A DNA stretch of 64,000 nucleotides from Kingdonia uniflora. Lineage: Eukaryota; Streptophyta; Magnoliopsida; Ranunculales; Circaeasteraceae. Positions 46,601 to 57,325 of the stretch are shown here, one piece after another; position 1 is the first letter of the stretch, and every line of letters starts with the position of its first letter. Where the stretch lies: positions 1 to 64,000 of the forward strand of contig JACGCM010002207.1 of assembly GCA_014058105.1 (NCBI GenBank), read 5' to 3'. The notes under the pieces were generated by a model, which saw only the letters and a list, made by a program, of their open reading frames with translations, was not told the DNA's origin and did no database searches. A program made the translations under genes and the position numbers.

Positions 46601-49489
46601 GTATCTTCACAAAAAACAAAAAAAATGCCTCACCAACGATGGGCTCTATGGACCAATAACATTGGTTCAATGGCTTATTGCACAAACCAACTCCATAAAA
46701 AATAAAAATAAAAATAAAAGATTAGCTCTTAGAACTCTTTCAAGTACAGTAGCCACCTTAAAAAAAAACTCGAACTCGTTGACCGAGAAGACAAAAGAGC
46801 TTGATCGTAAGAGATTCAGAGGCTCACAACTTAATTAAAAAAAAATCAGAGTATAAAATGGTTGGATTCTTAGAACCTTCCAACCTAAAAACAAATGTGA
46901 AGAAACAATTAGGTCTATTTAGTTGGTTACATATAAACCAACTCATAAATAAAAGAAAACACCATAAGAGATAAAGGGCTCAAACCAGATTGGTAAGAGA
47001 GAAAAAGATAGAAATCGACACGATGAAAAGATAAAGGAAAGATGGATGTTTTTAAAAATATGCAGCAACAACAATTCAGACCCATTTTTCCTAATAGAAA
47101 ATCCAAAATTGTAATAGATCTGATTCCTGAGATTTCAAATCATGTAAAATATCAAATTTCAACGCACCGAAAATGAAGCAAGAATAAAGATATTGTGGAT
47201 CAAATAAAAGAATGACATCAAGATTCAATGGTTAGGGATCATATCATCAAATCCGTAAATCACATAAAAATCTCATTTATTACCAAAAATGAGAATAAAA
47301 GTATACTTAAACGGTTAAACCAGGGGTGAGATTGCTCTACAAGTGCTATTTCGAAAATTTTCTTTCCTCTTACGCACGAGCACAACAGTCCGGAATGGTG
47401 CAATACTCGCTTTAAGAGTGCCCCCAAGGTCACCTCACCTCTCAGCTATCCCCCTCTCCTTACACTCTTTTTCCCAAAAGATATTACACTTATTTGCTCT
47501 TAAATGATATACTGATTAGAATTGTATAATGTCATTGGATAATTTTGAAACTTTTACCGTCCGTATATGATAATATACGTGAATCGTAGTTACCGGCCTC
47601 TTCAGTTTAGACCTATTGGACACTCATACATGAAAATGGATTAATAGTCCACATCGGACTTGCTTTATAATCTTTGATGGGCAACTGGCAACAAACTTAT
47701 ATGTAGTTGTTAGCACACCCATTTACGGTCTGAAACATGTTTTCTATCGCTTTCCAGAGAATAACCCAAATCCAAACTTTATCCCCGACATACCCCACCC
47801 AGAAAACCCACAAGCTGACATGCAACAGAGATTTTCTTATCAGTTTAACATGGAGTACATCGTTGACATTAAAGACGATGTGCCTGAGGTTAAAAAGGAT
47901 CGGTGGAGCAGAATCGTCTACTTCAAAATGCTTGTTCCGGCCTTAAAACCTAGATCAGTTGCAGAGACGGTGTGTCATTTGTGAAAATTTCCCGAGGTTC
48001 TGTTCACGGCCCCAAGGGGTAAAAACATCTTTGAAATTGTTTTAGCCCACGAAATCAATGTGCTGCATTTGCTAGAAAACACTACCTACAAAGGGGCAAT
48101 GATGCCTAGTGTAAGATGGAGGCCTGGTATCTTGGTCCGTGCCTTCGGTTTTAATCGCGTGGCTTTGTGAACGCAGCTGCATGAACTGCGTCGAGAAATG
48201 GTTACCTAGTTTTCGAATATTCTAGAAGCTCTCAAAAACCCCTCAACTACGAGCTTATTCACCAACTTATACCTCCGGAAAAAAATAAGTTCCCCTGTCA
48301 AGCTCCCACCTCTGAGAAGATTTACACAGCTTTGTTCTGTGTTAACCCCTTCAACTCCCCCGTACCTGATGGGTTTACTGCTCACTTTTACCAAAACCGT
48401 TGGGCCTGAAAGAAGATCTTTTTCCTCCAGACAACTACTTTTTTCAGACTGTATTTCTACTTAAACAACTCAGCAATATTTGCATCAACCTTGTAACTGA
48501 AGTCCAAAATCCAACCAAATTCCTTGTAGACCCTACACACTCTCATTTTTCTAAATCCAAATATTACCCAAGATCTTTTTTTTTTCAAATGCAAACATTG
48601 CCTTTCTGACTCTATCTTCTGAAAAGGTAATCTCACAACTAGACATGCTATTTCCCACTTCTTGGCTTGAAAAATTGGCAGTGGGCCTGATGCTTATATC
48701 TGAGGAGACAACTGGATCCCAGGTTTAACTACTTGGAAGCCTATCAAGCCTCTCAATTTCTCTAATCCTAGGTCTTCTGTCTCTAATCTCATTTTGAGAA
48801 GGTGGAATATTCCACTCTTAGAACTCTCTTCTTAAACTTCAAAGTTGCTGCTATTTCTAATATCCATCTACCTCATCGTAACTGTCCCGATAGAATCAGA
48901 CGGATCCGGATCCTGAGTCTAATGGAAAGTTATTGTCAAATCTGCATGTAAAGCTCTTATCACTCACTCTAATCACAAAACACACCCTTTGAACCACTGA
49001 TGGAACTACATTTGGAAACTTAGTCTCCCTCAATAAACAAATACTTTGTAATTTAAAATTGTAAACTCCTCTATTTGCGATCTTCCTTCTAATAATGTCC
49101 TACACTCTCTATTCAAATACCACTTTCGTTCCATATTTAACTTTATTCCCACTAATTGACCTCAGCATTGGATTATTGCTTAACCTAATTTACTCACAAA
49201 TTAAAGGGTAACCCCATCTTCAGTATTACAAAAAAAAATCAAATTTTGACATAATCTAAGCACCAATCTTCAAATTGAAACACCTAGATCTCAAACTTAA
49301 TGTTGAATTATACAGATGAGAATGAAGTAATAATTAAGGACGCAATCGAAGTAATTGGGGATTGAGTGAAAGTTGTACCTCGAGAGGAAGACTCATGAAA
49401 TCATCAGAAGGGTTCTCATGCATCTCTTTCACCTCTTGAAGGATCCTCTTCACTGATGGGTTCTTCAAGTTGTACTTCTCTTCCGCCAT
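43621..49489 (-). CDS. UBC32: ubiquitin-conjugating enzyme E2 32, ER tail-anchored (UBC6/UBE2J class)
   Basis: Five exons, 49489-49379, 45845-45714, 45596-45512, 44320-44157 and 44061-43621, join in frame to 310 residues, the usual length. The UBC fold starts at about residue 10 (NPSVKRILQEVKEM). It includes YHGRIQLPAEYPFKPPSF, TPN at 81-83 (replacing the HPN of other E2s, as in this class) and catalytic Cys93 in TKICLSISNHHPEHW. A Pro/Glu-rich linker follows. The C-terminal hydrophobic anchor LFTWAAVGLAVAIVLLLL spans about 277-294, so the enzyme faces the cytosol from the ER membrane. There it passes ubiquitin to misfolded ER proteins (ER-associated degradation). Introns are GT-AG. Intron 1 (3.5 kb) holds two retroelement pieces, and intron 3 has a 168-bp tandem duplication. 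No lesion is visible in the coding exons. Confidence 0.94.
44669..45004. repeat. 168-bp tandem duplication in UBC32 intron 3
   Basis: 44669-44836 and 44837-45004 are consecutive copies of the same sequence, beginning TATGGG(T/C)TCAGGAACTT and containing GTGCCCCGCAGGAGC. They differ at only a few positions, so the duplication is recent. It is within the intron between exons 3 and 4. Confidence 0.9.
45970..46234 (-). mobile_element. Copia-type LTR fragment in UBC32 intron 1
   Basis: On the minus strand a polypurine tract (TTTGAGAGGGAG) is followed by TGTTGGAGATCG, the form of a Copia LTR start. Within 250 bases come a TATTTAAAT-type word, the CCCTCTTTAGGGTGATTG stretch and a polyadenylation-type AATAAAG near 45987. 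A second polypurine-like tract, GCTTAAGGGGGAG, lies near 46466. No matching second LTR or complete element is present. Confidence 0.55.
46235..47710. other. UBC32 intron 1 sequence without gene
   Basis: AT-rich. The part up to about 46560 may be degenerate Copia sequence upstream of the LTR. Nothing else is recognised. Confidence 0.4.
47711..48200 (+). other. unassigned coding-like stretch in UBC32 intron 1
   Basis: One plus-strand frame stays open except for two stops across about 490 bases. It reads GLKHVFYRFPENNPNPNFIP, VYFKMLVPALKPRSVAE and MMPSVRWRPGILVRAFGFNR. It directly precedes the LINE fragment on the same strand and could be part of it, but I recognise no LINE ORF1 motif. Confidence 0.3.
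48270..49060 (+). pseudogene. LINE-1-type retroelement fragment in UBC32 intron 1
   Basis: Plus-strand pieces match plant L1 ORF2 in order. An N-terminal reverse transcriptase segment APTSEKIYTALF...NPFNSPVPDGFTAHFYQ lies at about 48303-48400. Further on is the C-terminal zf-RVT region: GDNWIPGLTTWKPIKPLNFS (about 48709-48766), VKSACKALITH and WNYIWKLSLP (about 48943-49030). Most of the polymerase is missing between them. The insertion is antisense to UBC32. Confidence 0.72.
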
Positions 49490-49930
49490 TGGAGGTGTAC
49501 GTTAGTGTCCCCGGCGTAGGATAATTAAATAACAAAACTCAGAAATATTTCTCTTTCTGGATCAGAAAAATAAGCAAAGAAGATAGGGTTGGAGTAGGGA
49601 GCAAGGCACTGATCGTGGATTTAGAAAAGGCAATCCAGTAAGGACGCCTCTCGCATCCTACTTATTTCAAAGGTTAATTAGCTTTTAGACCCGAAATAAT
49701 CACCACCAATTGTGCTAACCCGTTATAATTGCCATTTTTAGGTTTTGGACCTTAAAACACCCTAGAGCTATTAGTTTTTTTTAAAATATCAAAATTACAT
49801 TTTTTATTATGTTTTAAGTTTTAATTAAAAAATCTACGTGTTAAATAATAATCTAGTTGGAATATCCACGTAGACTAAGAAAATTTACGTGGACATTTCT
49901 TAGTATCCACGTGAATTTGAGCGCCAACTT
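49490..49930. other. UBC32 promoter region and flank
   Basis: Immediately upstream of the UBC32 start codon. A run of CCAC/ACGTGG-type words occurs at 49860-49920 (ATCCACGTAGAC, TTTACGTGGAC, ATCCACGTG), three ACGT cores in about 60 bases. No coding sequence. Confidence 0.35.
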
Positions 49931-50596
49931 CATATTCTCTGAATCTCTGCCATTAAAACTCTGAAACTAAATATTCAAAGCAAATAGATATTACAAAATA
50001 AAACATAAATCAAAATATTCAAAACTAAATAATTAACATTCAACATTCAACATTCAACATTCAACATTCAACATTCATCAACATTCATCGTCATAAAAAC
50101 CCAAAAAATGACTATTTCCAACAAAACCCTTTGCTTGGGTTTCTTCCCAAAAAAATTCTCTCCTAATAACCTAAACTAAAAAAATCTAAAACCTAATAGA
50201 ACCCCCTCCTCCTCTTTTGTGGAGGAGGTTCATCATCTTCATCATCCACATCATCATCATCTTCATATTCTCTGAATCTCTGCCATTAAAACTTTGAAAC
50301 TAAATATTCAAATCAAATAGATATTACAAAATAAAACATAAATCAAAAGATTCAAAACTAAATAATTAACATTCAACATTCAACATTCAACGTTATCATT
50401 CATCAACATTCATTATCATAAAACCCAAAAAAATGACTATTTCCAACAAAACCTTTTGCTTGGGTTTCTTCCCAAAAAAATTCTCTCCTAATAACCTAAA
50501 CTAAAAAAATCTAAAACCTAATAGAACCCCCTCCTCCTCTTTTGTGGAGGAGGTTCATCATCTTCATCATCCACATCATCATCATCTTCCTCATCA
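49931..50596. repeat. 333-bp tandem duplication with TCAACAT microsatellite
   Basis: 49931-50263 and 50264-50596 start with the same CATATTCTCTGAATCTCTGC and run in parallel through (ATTCAAC)n microsatellites (about 50033-50085 and 50369-50392) to the CATCATCATC tract. The second copy merges into the acidic ORF at 50518-50754, and the first holds a duplicate of that ORF's 3' end. Divergence is low. Confidence 0.88.
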
Positions 50597-50754
50597 TCAT
50601 CACCACCACCCTCCAACAACTCCCGATCTTTCTCGACGTCGAAGTCTTCTTCGGGACATTCGTTCGAGGTGTAGTCATACTCGGTTGGTTGCTTCCCCTC
50701 ATCACTATTACTATAGTCGATTATTGGGGGAGCTAATGGAAGGAAATTCGACAT
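50518..50754 (-). CDS. small acidic protein, unknown
   Basis: ATG at 50754 gives 78 residues. An N-terminal hydrophobic-polar part (MSNFLPLAPPIIDYSNSDEG) is followed by an extremely acidic stretch (DDDEEDDDDVDDEDDE) and a basic end (KRRRGFY). Its 3' end is repeated in the tandem copy at 50186-50263. It is divergently oriented to the MULE-like fragment at 51149. It may be a transposon accessory ORF or a chance product of the GAT/GAA repeat. No family is recognised. Confidence 0.35.
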   Translation of the reverse strand: MSNFLPLAPPIIDYSNSDEGKQPTEYDYTSNECPEEDFDVEKDRELLEGGGDDDEEDDDDVDDEDDEPPPQKRRRGFY

Positions 50755-51148
50755 TGTTAAGACTTGAGAAAGAGAAAAAGAGAAAAAGAGAAGAAAAAAA
50801 ATGATGGAGGAAGATGGAGAGGTTAGAGTGTTAAGACGGGGTTACAAGTTCTTAAGTTTTCAAACTGACAAACGTCATTTGATGCGTCTCTCCCTCTCTT
50901 TCCCAAGTAACTACTTTAGACGCCTAGCCATAATTATCCTATTTTTTAGATTTTGCTTTTAGACCCTCTGTGTTTGAAGAATGTTAACTTTTAGACCATG
51001 CATGTTTCAAGCACGTGATGCACAAGGTATTTTAGGGCACATAAAACACAACACAACTCGATTGCCAATTAATTGTAATTTATAATTTAGAGATTGTTTG
51101 ATCTAGGCAACTTGGAAGGTTATACAAGTATACAAGGTAAGCTAAAAT

Positions 51149-52165
51149 TTGAATTTTCTTATATACCATTTGATCATGTCTGATGATAAAATTTATGAGA
51201 TATTTCACCTAGTAATTAAGTATGGTGGGGGGTGGGATAAACCATCTAAGAGTGGGTACGGAGTGAGTCAATACAAGGGTAGTAGTTGTTTTGCCTTAAC
51301 TGTGCTTGTAAACATTAGTTTTGTGGAACTGTTGGGGTTAATTGCTACAAGGATAGACGATGAGCATGGTCTAGATAATAATGTTCTTGTGAGGGGGGGT
51401 GATTGGGTTGTTATTTAGTGTAGACGGTGTTTTGCATGCCGTTAGTAATGGTTTAGAAGTTAAGTTGATGTTTAGGCACATTGAGGAAGACCCAATTCAT
51501 GGGTATTACAGAGTTTTCATAGAAACAAAGGAAATACCTAAAATAGTGTCAATCCATGTTAAAGAGTCACCATTACAGTTATGATATGATAAACCAAAAA
51601 TTAAGAAGAAAAAAAATCTACCAGATGTTTAGAGAAGACAAGTAGACCATTAAAAACGCATACTTCTAAGACTTTTAATGCAAAATCCTTAAAGAGAAAA
51701 GGCAAAACCAAATCACAAAAACCTAAGTTGAAGAAGGTTAGGGCTGATTACCTTTCTGAGGAAGAGCTTGATGATTTAACCAAAGACTATGCTCGTGAAG
51801 AAGAATTTGAAATTAAGGAGGAGGATGTAGATAAAGTCGATGAGGAAGTTGTAAGATAGACAAGAGAGGAGCTTATGAGGCAGTTTAAGAATAATGAGTT
51901 TGAAGACTTAACTAAGGATTCATTCTTTAACAATGTGGATGTTTAAGAAGACTATCACAGTAACCATACATCATAGGATGGTGATAATGTTCCTACAATG
52001 GATCGCATAGAAGATCATGAAGATTTTGCTGATAATAGAGATTTTGTGATGGCTTCTTCAAACTTGTATGAAAAAGAAGATCATGAAGATAAGGAACCCT
52101 TTCTTCCACCTCAAGTACCAGAGTCTATGTTGATAATTGGGATGGAGTGGCCAAATATATCTGAG
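51149..52165 (+). pseudogene. Mutator-like (MULE) transposase N-terminal fragment
   Basis: The plus strand first encodes a MULE N-terminal (PB1-like) region: EIFHLVIKYGGGWDKPSKSG, then NISFVELLGLIATRI. It continues in other frames with VSNGLEVKLMFRHIEED. A Lys/Glu-rich linker follows (LSEEELDDLTKDYAREEEFE) and finally PESMLIIGMEWPNISE, which resembles the start of the MuDR domain (GxxWPxxxE). The fragment ends there, cut by the LTR-like sequence, and has frameshifts and stops. The zinc finger and DDE domains are absent. Confidence 0.55.
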
Positions 52166-52506
52166 TGAAGATCAAGCCAGAAACCCTAGATCTTAGACCC
52201 GGATAGACCTAGTCATGGCTATTACGTGCGGATAAAAGCTACCGTTTTCGTATCGTTTTAGTAAACTAAGTCGGAGGTGATCCAAAGCCTAAGTTCTTTA
52301 GCTTATAATCGTACCGAAAGTTAGTAATTTAGATTTATGTTTTAGTCTAAATTTTTTTTATCAAAATTAGTTTAGATTCGTTTATTAGTTAATTAGGAAA
52401 TTATATTTTTAATACGTTTACTCCCCGTGGATTCGATCCCCGCTTATAGTACGACACCCGTAGTTTTGAGCGGGGTATTTAAAGACTGAGTTAATCTCGC
52501 ATCACA
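52166..52506 (+). mobile_element. possible gypsy LTR fragment
   Basis: Starts TGAAGATC directly after the MULE fragment. It contains TACTCCCCGTGGATTCGATC and CCGCTTATAGTACGACACCC, wording typical of the 3' part of plant gypsy LTRs, and ends near ATCTCGCATCACA. No target duplication was seen, so boundaries are uncertain. Confidence 0.4.
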
Positions 52507-52736
52507 ACACCACATTGGAGATAATATCGTTGGGATGCTGCATATTCTTGTAAGTGAGTGCTTGAAATAAGGACTGAAAAAGATCTTTATAATGTTTCTT
52601 GGAGGACTGTAAAATATCTCAGCGTCAACACCATTGAATTATGCTAAGATCAGAATAGCTTCCTTCAAAGTTTCTATGTTACTCAGTACTGCGCTTTCTA
52701 AACCATCTAATTCCTCCCTATCACACTTTGTTGAAC
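52507..52736. other. gap, nothing recognised
   Basis: No coding, repeat or structural signal. Confidence 0.3.
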
Positions 52737-53095
52737 ATACATCGGCTCTATAGAGTATCAATTACACATCCTATAGATTTTGTGAATGCCAACTTTGCAT
52801 ATTGACTTCATTGACAGAAAACCATTCAAAAAACTATGATTCGAAGATGCCTTAGCAGCTCTCTCACAGCTTCTCGCATAACAGTTTGGGAAGTTTGGGC
52901 ATTATTAATAAGTTCTTGCAGCTCGTCAGTTGCGTATTTTCTGCAATTTAAACAAAAACAAAGCAAACAAATGGACAAAAAACATCAAAAGTTAAAGAAG
53001 ATTCCATAATGTCTTTCGTTTCAAATCGACCACCTTAGAGCATAGTCCATCTCCTCTTGATTACCATGGGTAACAGCCGATTCCGCCCCTCCACC
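52737..53095 (-). pseudogene. two-exon fragment of an unidentified gene
   Basis: Minus-strand exon 53095-53034 follows a TAG acceptor and encodes GGAESAVTHGNQEEMDYALR. A GT-AG intron leads to 52940, from where the frame continues in phase as KYATDELQELINNAQTSQTV and MREAVRELLRHL before a stop near 52805. The in-phase splice is good evidence of true coding origin. I do not recognise the family. The lower part (52737-52870) is duplicated at 54706-54851. Confidence 0.45.
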
Positions 53096-54699
53096 CTATG
53101 TTAGAACAAGTGGTGCGCCAGTGTACTGGCTTGTATCAGCTCCCGCTGCTTTGTCACATAGGCCCTTTTTCCAATTCCGCTTAGACCCTCGAAATCTCTG
53201 GGATAATTATCTCGTTTTTCTCATTACAATCCTCTACTTACATAGTGGACTTCTATGAAAATCTTCAATTTGTATTTACGTCATATTACCGATATTTCAG
53301 TGAGATGTTGCTTTCTTTATCTGCCTATAAATTGTCTAAAATTTTCAATTTCTTAGTTCATATTTTATTTATCCATCATGATATAGTGATATTTTTACGT
53401 GATAAATTATAGTAAGCAACTTCGGTATATATGTATATACTAAAGAAATTAATGAATGAACGTCCACTATATCATCAGTAACATATCTTAGATAGAAGAC
53501 ATTCTCTCAAGCTTAAATAAGTCAAAAAATTTATAAGTTAATATGAATGCTAAAAGTTAGAAATCATAAAACAACAACATGACAAAGCCCCAGGAAAAAA
53601 GATTATGTCTTCAACTTAAAGCCATTTTCCCACATTCCTGAATTTCCTTTCCCACATCTCTTAAAATCTATCACTTTCATTCCAAATTTGCTTAGTCTTC
53701 TCAAATTGTGTTTCATCTAAAAAAAACACCTCACCTTAAACCAATGTCTTAAAAAGTAGAGTTCCTGAGTTTGATTCACCACTAGGATTTATACTGACTT
53801 ATCTGGTAGTGGGGACGATATGTGCTCCAGTGATTAGACGGGCAAATCGTGATAAATTATGAGCCCAACGGACATAAGTTAAAGTCGCTACCAAAAGGTG
53901 GCATCTTTCCAAGATTTATCCTTAACTTACCCGCCCGCATCATCCTCATCAACAACAAATAAGGAGAAAGAAAAGGAATAACCCTCTTAAGAAAGCTATA
54001 ACAACTAACATCATCCAATGGATCTCCCCAGAGATTACTATTCATTGTAACCTCTATTGGTCACTTGCTCTAGAATAAGCAACAATCTAATTTGCAAAAA
54101 AATAGCAATCCTATAAAATTAGATAATATATAGCTCTATATGTTCATTATAGATGATATATAACATTTAGATTCTAGAATATGGATCTAACATTACTAAT
54201 CATAACCTGTATTTCCACATGCTCTATTTTACGAGACAATCAATTTTCACCTGTGATTAATTTAGAGATAAGAGAACCTAACAATAACCTAATGTAAAGT
54301 GCTTTTGCAAAATCTATCTCAGCATACACCTTAAAAAGGCATAAAAAGAAGGAAAAGAATAGTCTCAATCTGTATGAAACCAATTATGCACCTAACTCTC
54401 ATTCAAGTCCACGGTCTTTGCAGAAGCCATAAAATAGACCTGAGAAATTATACGAAAGATGCACAATCCTTTTAGAGTTTAGTATTTTGATAAACATTTG
54501 TTGATGCACTCTCCTTTCAGAGGCTTGAGAACTGCTATGGAGCTGAGATAAAAAATACCTGTCGTTGACGTCTGCCAACCGCATTGTTAGAACCTTTGCA
54601 GGCTCTTTTTATTTATAATCTCTCACTGTGGCATAAAGATCATGCATCTCTTGTAAATGTCCAATATTTTCTAAGTGTATACATATATTCATATCTTTG
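53096..54699. other. intergenic, no gene recognised
   Basis: AT-rich with several short open stretches lacking family features. A phrase at 53755-53900 (TTTGATTCACCACTAGGATT and following) could be an old SINE, but boxes and ends are not clear enough to annotate. Confidence 0.35.
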
Positions 54700-54705
54700 T
54701 TAAAC

Positions 54706-54851
54706 ATACATCGGCTCTATAGAGTACCAATTGCACATCCTGTAGATTTCGTGAATGCCAACTTTGCATATTGACTTCATTGTCAGAAAACCATTCAAAA
54801 AATCTATGATTTGAAGATGCCTTAGCAGCTCTCTCACAACTTCCCGCATAA
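54706..54851. repeat. second copy of the unknown-gene exon, disrupted by H2
   Basis: Matches 52737-52870 closely, starting CATACATCGGCTCTATAGAG, and is cut at GCATAA by the H2 left end. The first copy continues past this point (GCATAACAGTTTGGG), so it acts as the uninterrupted version of the insertion site. Confidence 0.75.
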
Positions 54852-54960
54852 GAGCATCCACAGCAGTAGGGTGGGTAGATTTTCCCAAAACCAGGGTGAA
54901 TCCAATCCACCCCAAAGAATTCCACAGCAGTTCGATCAAAAAAACAAGGTAAATTCTCTT

Positions 54961-55143
54961 CGCGCAGTTCAGAACCACGCGGGAACACCAACGCTCACGA
55001 TCCAGCCACATTGCATAATCTCAGTCCTCTATCTCTCCAGCACACTTCTAAACTGCGCGGCATAAGCAACCAATAAGGAATTGTCACGTTAATTTTTTAA
55101 TTTTTTTAAATTTAACCGCGCAGTTCAGAACCGCGCGGCATAA
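54961..55143. repeat. GC-rich palindromes at H2 left end
   Basis: Three sites, at 54961-54983, 55041-55066 and 55116-55143, have the pattern CGCGCAGTT-C-AGAAC(C/T)GCGCGGCA. The third is nearly perfect. They form a family with the sites at 59330-59520 and 59801-60338. Confidence 0.8.
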
Positions 55144-55205
55144 CGCTGCAAGTTTTAGGCATAAACTTGTTTTACCTTTCTCAAGTGTTATTTCAAGTTT
55201 TACTA

Positions 55206-55410
55206 ATGCATATCCAAGGCATACCCAACCCTTACGATACAAGTTTCCCAACCCAACCTATTTCCTCCGTCATCGACGCCGTTTTTTGTTTAAAAATGTC
55301 GGAAGAGTCTAGTTCGCGACTGAGGTATAATTTTATCAAAACTAAACGCAACGTAAACGCGGAAGTAAAATAAAGGGGGAACGCCGAAGTAACAAATATT
55401 TGGCCGTTAC
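55206..55410 (+). pseudogene. H2 PMD gene, 5' remnant
   Basis: ATG at 55206 opens a frame with GIPNPYDTSFPTQPISSVID, then FIKTKRNVNAEVK, a stop, and RGNAEVTNIW. The same segment in H3 (GHTQPYFTSFPTQPIFSV ... NAEVKRRGNTDVTNVWPDQL) is the start of the PMD gene. In H2 the sequence then jumps, via a short duplicated TATTTGGCCGTTA motif (about 55398-55436), to the sequence that in H3 follows the PMD stop codon (from about 62521). About 1.9 kb including the whole PMD core is therefore deleted. Confidence 0.78.
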
Positions 55411-55611
55411 AATTAAAAAATATTTGGCCGTTATAATATTAGGTTTTGTTTTATTTAGAACTTTGATTTATGTTTTGTTTAAACTATGTTGAGTATTAAT
55501 ATTGTTTAAACTATATTTTGTTTAAACTATGTTTTATTTAAACTATGATTTGTTTAAAATATGTTGAGTATTAATCTTGTTTAATCTTGTTTTTTCTTAA
55601 AGATTTTTTTT

Positions 55612-55765
55612 TGGAAACTTGTTATCCAAGTTACTCAACGGCCATATTAACGGCTAATTTTTTTTAAGAAACTTGTTGTCCAAGTTACTCAACGACCATA
55701 TTAACGGCTAGTTTTTTTTTGGAAACTTGTAAACGACCATATTAACAGCTAGTTTTTTTTAACAA
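55612..55765. repeat. about 50-bp repeats upstream of H2 ORF1
   Basis: Two full units and one shortened unit, each with GGAAACTTGTTGTCCAAG, TTACTCAACG and CATATTAACGGCTA, separated by T-runs. H3 has four such units at 62640-62820 in the same position. ACTTGTTGTACAAGT in the H3 form is itself close to a palindrome. Confidence 0.8.
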
Positions 55766-55950
55766 TAAATGTCGTTCATCTCCTACACTCTTCTCCCTTC
55801 AAATCTTCTACACTCTCCTCCCTGCTTACCTTACAAACAAAACTACTATATCTTCATCAAGCTCCCAATCTAATTCTCAAAACCACTCTTAATCCTCCAA
55901 TACGAACCAACAATGAAACATTTTTTCTCCTCAATTTCAATCTGAAACCC

Positions 55951-57325
55951 ATGGATATTACCCAAACCAAGGAAGATTATTACCCTCAATTTGATGGGTA
56001 TACGGGCTCATATCCTCAACCGGGGAATCCATATTATTCATCTCAAATCGGTTTCGCCGGTAGAAGTTTAAGTACCACGTCGATGCAAGGTACATGGGGT
56101 TTAAATAATTTAAATTTTAATACATCGTCGGTTGCATCTCCGGTTGTCTCTCCGGTCATCTCCAAGGAACTCAATCCGGCTCTCACGAGAAGTAATACGC
56201 GGGGGAAGGCAAAGTCTAAAAGAAATATGACATCGACACCTATTGTAGTTGAGGATATAGTTGAGGATGAACTTGACGACGACAAATAAAGATATAAGAA
56301 CTCCAAAAATTGGTCGTCCGATGACTTCATGAATTTTACACGTACTTGGTCACAAGTGTCTCGAAACCTCGCTACCACGAACAACCAAAAAGCCATTACA
56401 TTTTGGTTCAAGGTGCGTGATCAATTCAACTCCTTCTATGTTGACCAATCGATGTGGCGATGGTACAACGGTGTTAATTGTGCGTATAATGGGTGACTCA
56501 ATAAGGAATGTTCGATTCTTAGAGACATCATTCAAGACTTGAGAGCTGATATTTTACCGGTATTAGAACGGTTGACTTCGTAAGTATTTTATTTATTTTT
56601 TTCATTTGATTAATGTTCAAAGGTGAATCATACTCTAAAATTTTTTCTAACTTGATTTCTAGGAATGTATGGCATACGATACATTTGCACAACTATAACA
56701 CAAACCATTTATACTTGGGGAAGCGTAAAAAGTTTTGAAAACTTTCTCAAAATGGTCACAAATTTATCACATCGGGCAACCCGACCGCAACGTTGCTAGG
56801 AAGTCAAATTTTAACGATAGCCGGGGTAACTCCACCAATACCGATCTTGAAATACCTACATCCGACACTCTAAATATCACAGTTCTAAATGATTCTATCG
56901 ATGTGGATGCACAACTATATTCTTGTGGGGATGTACGACCAGACGACCAAAAAAAATATAAGGCAAAAGAAGCGGCAAAGTCAAGTATAGGTTATTGGAG
57001 GAAGAAGATGCTTGAGACAACGACCAACATGATGAAGGTATGGAATGAGAAAGACGAGCAGAACAAAGAAGAAAAGGAAGCTAGAGCTAGAGTATGAGTG
57101 GAACAAAAGTTGGCTAGAGAGGCTGAGATTCAAATGAGGCGTGAAGTGGAGCTAACTCGAAAAAAAACCATCGAAGATGCGTATATGGTTAAGGTGATGA
57201 CAACGAACCCAAGTAACCTACTACTGACACAAAGGCGTTGGATGAAGAAGCAAATTAAAGAATATTCGAAGAAGTTGAAGGAGAAGTGTTCAAGTGATGA
57301 AGACGTTTCTAGTGATGCAGATTGA
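55951..57325 (+). pseudogene. H2 ORF1, Myb/SANT-like
   Basis: ATG at 55951 gives a Tyr/Pro-rich, Ser-rich N-terminus (PQFDGYTGSYPQPGNPYYSS). A stop at 56287 follows, then the trihelix/SANT-type domain in the same frame (NWSSDDFMNFTRTWSQVS, WFKVRDQFNSFYVDQS, LNKECSILRDIIQDLRADIL). An intron at about 56581-56660 leads to the C-terminal half (56735-57325). There, VRPDDQKKYKAKEAAKSS corresponds to the NAM-associated RPIGQKKAK motif and a long charged coiled coil follows. Further stops occur near 56494 and 57095. It is probably a DNA-binding helper of the transposase, now broken. Confidence 0.72.

Noticed and set aside
53755..53900. Possible tRNA-derived SINE
   Set aside because: A B-box-like GTTTGATTCACC is present, but no A box, tail or target duplication could be identified.
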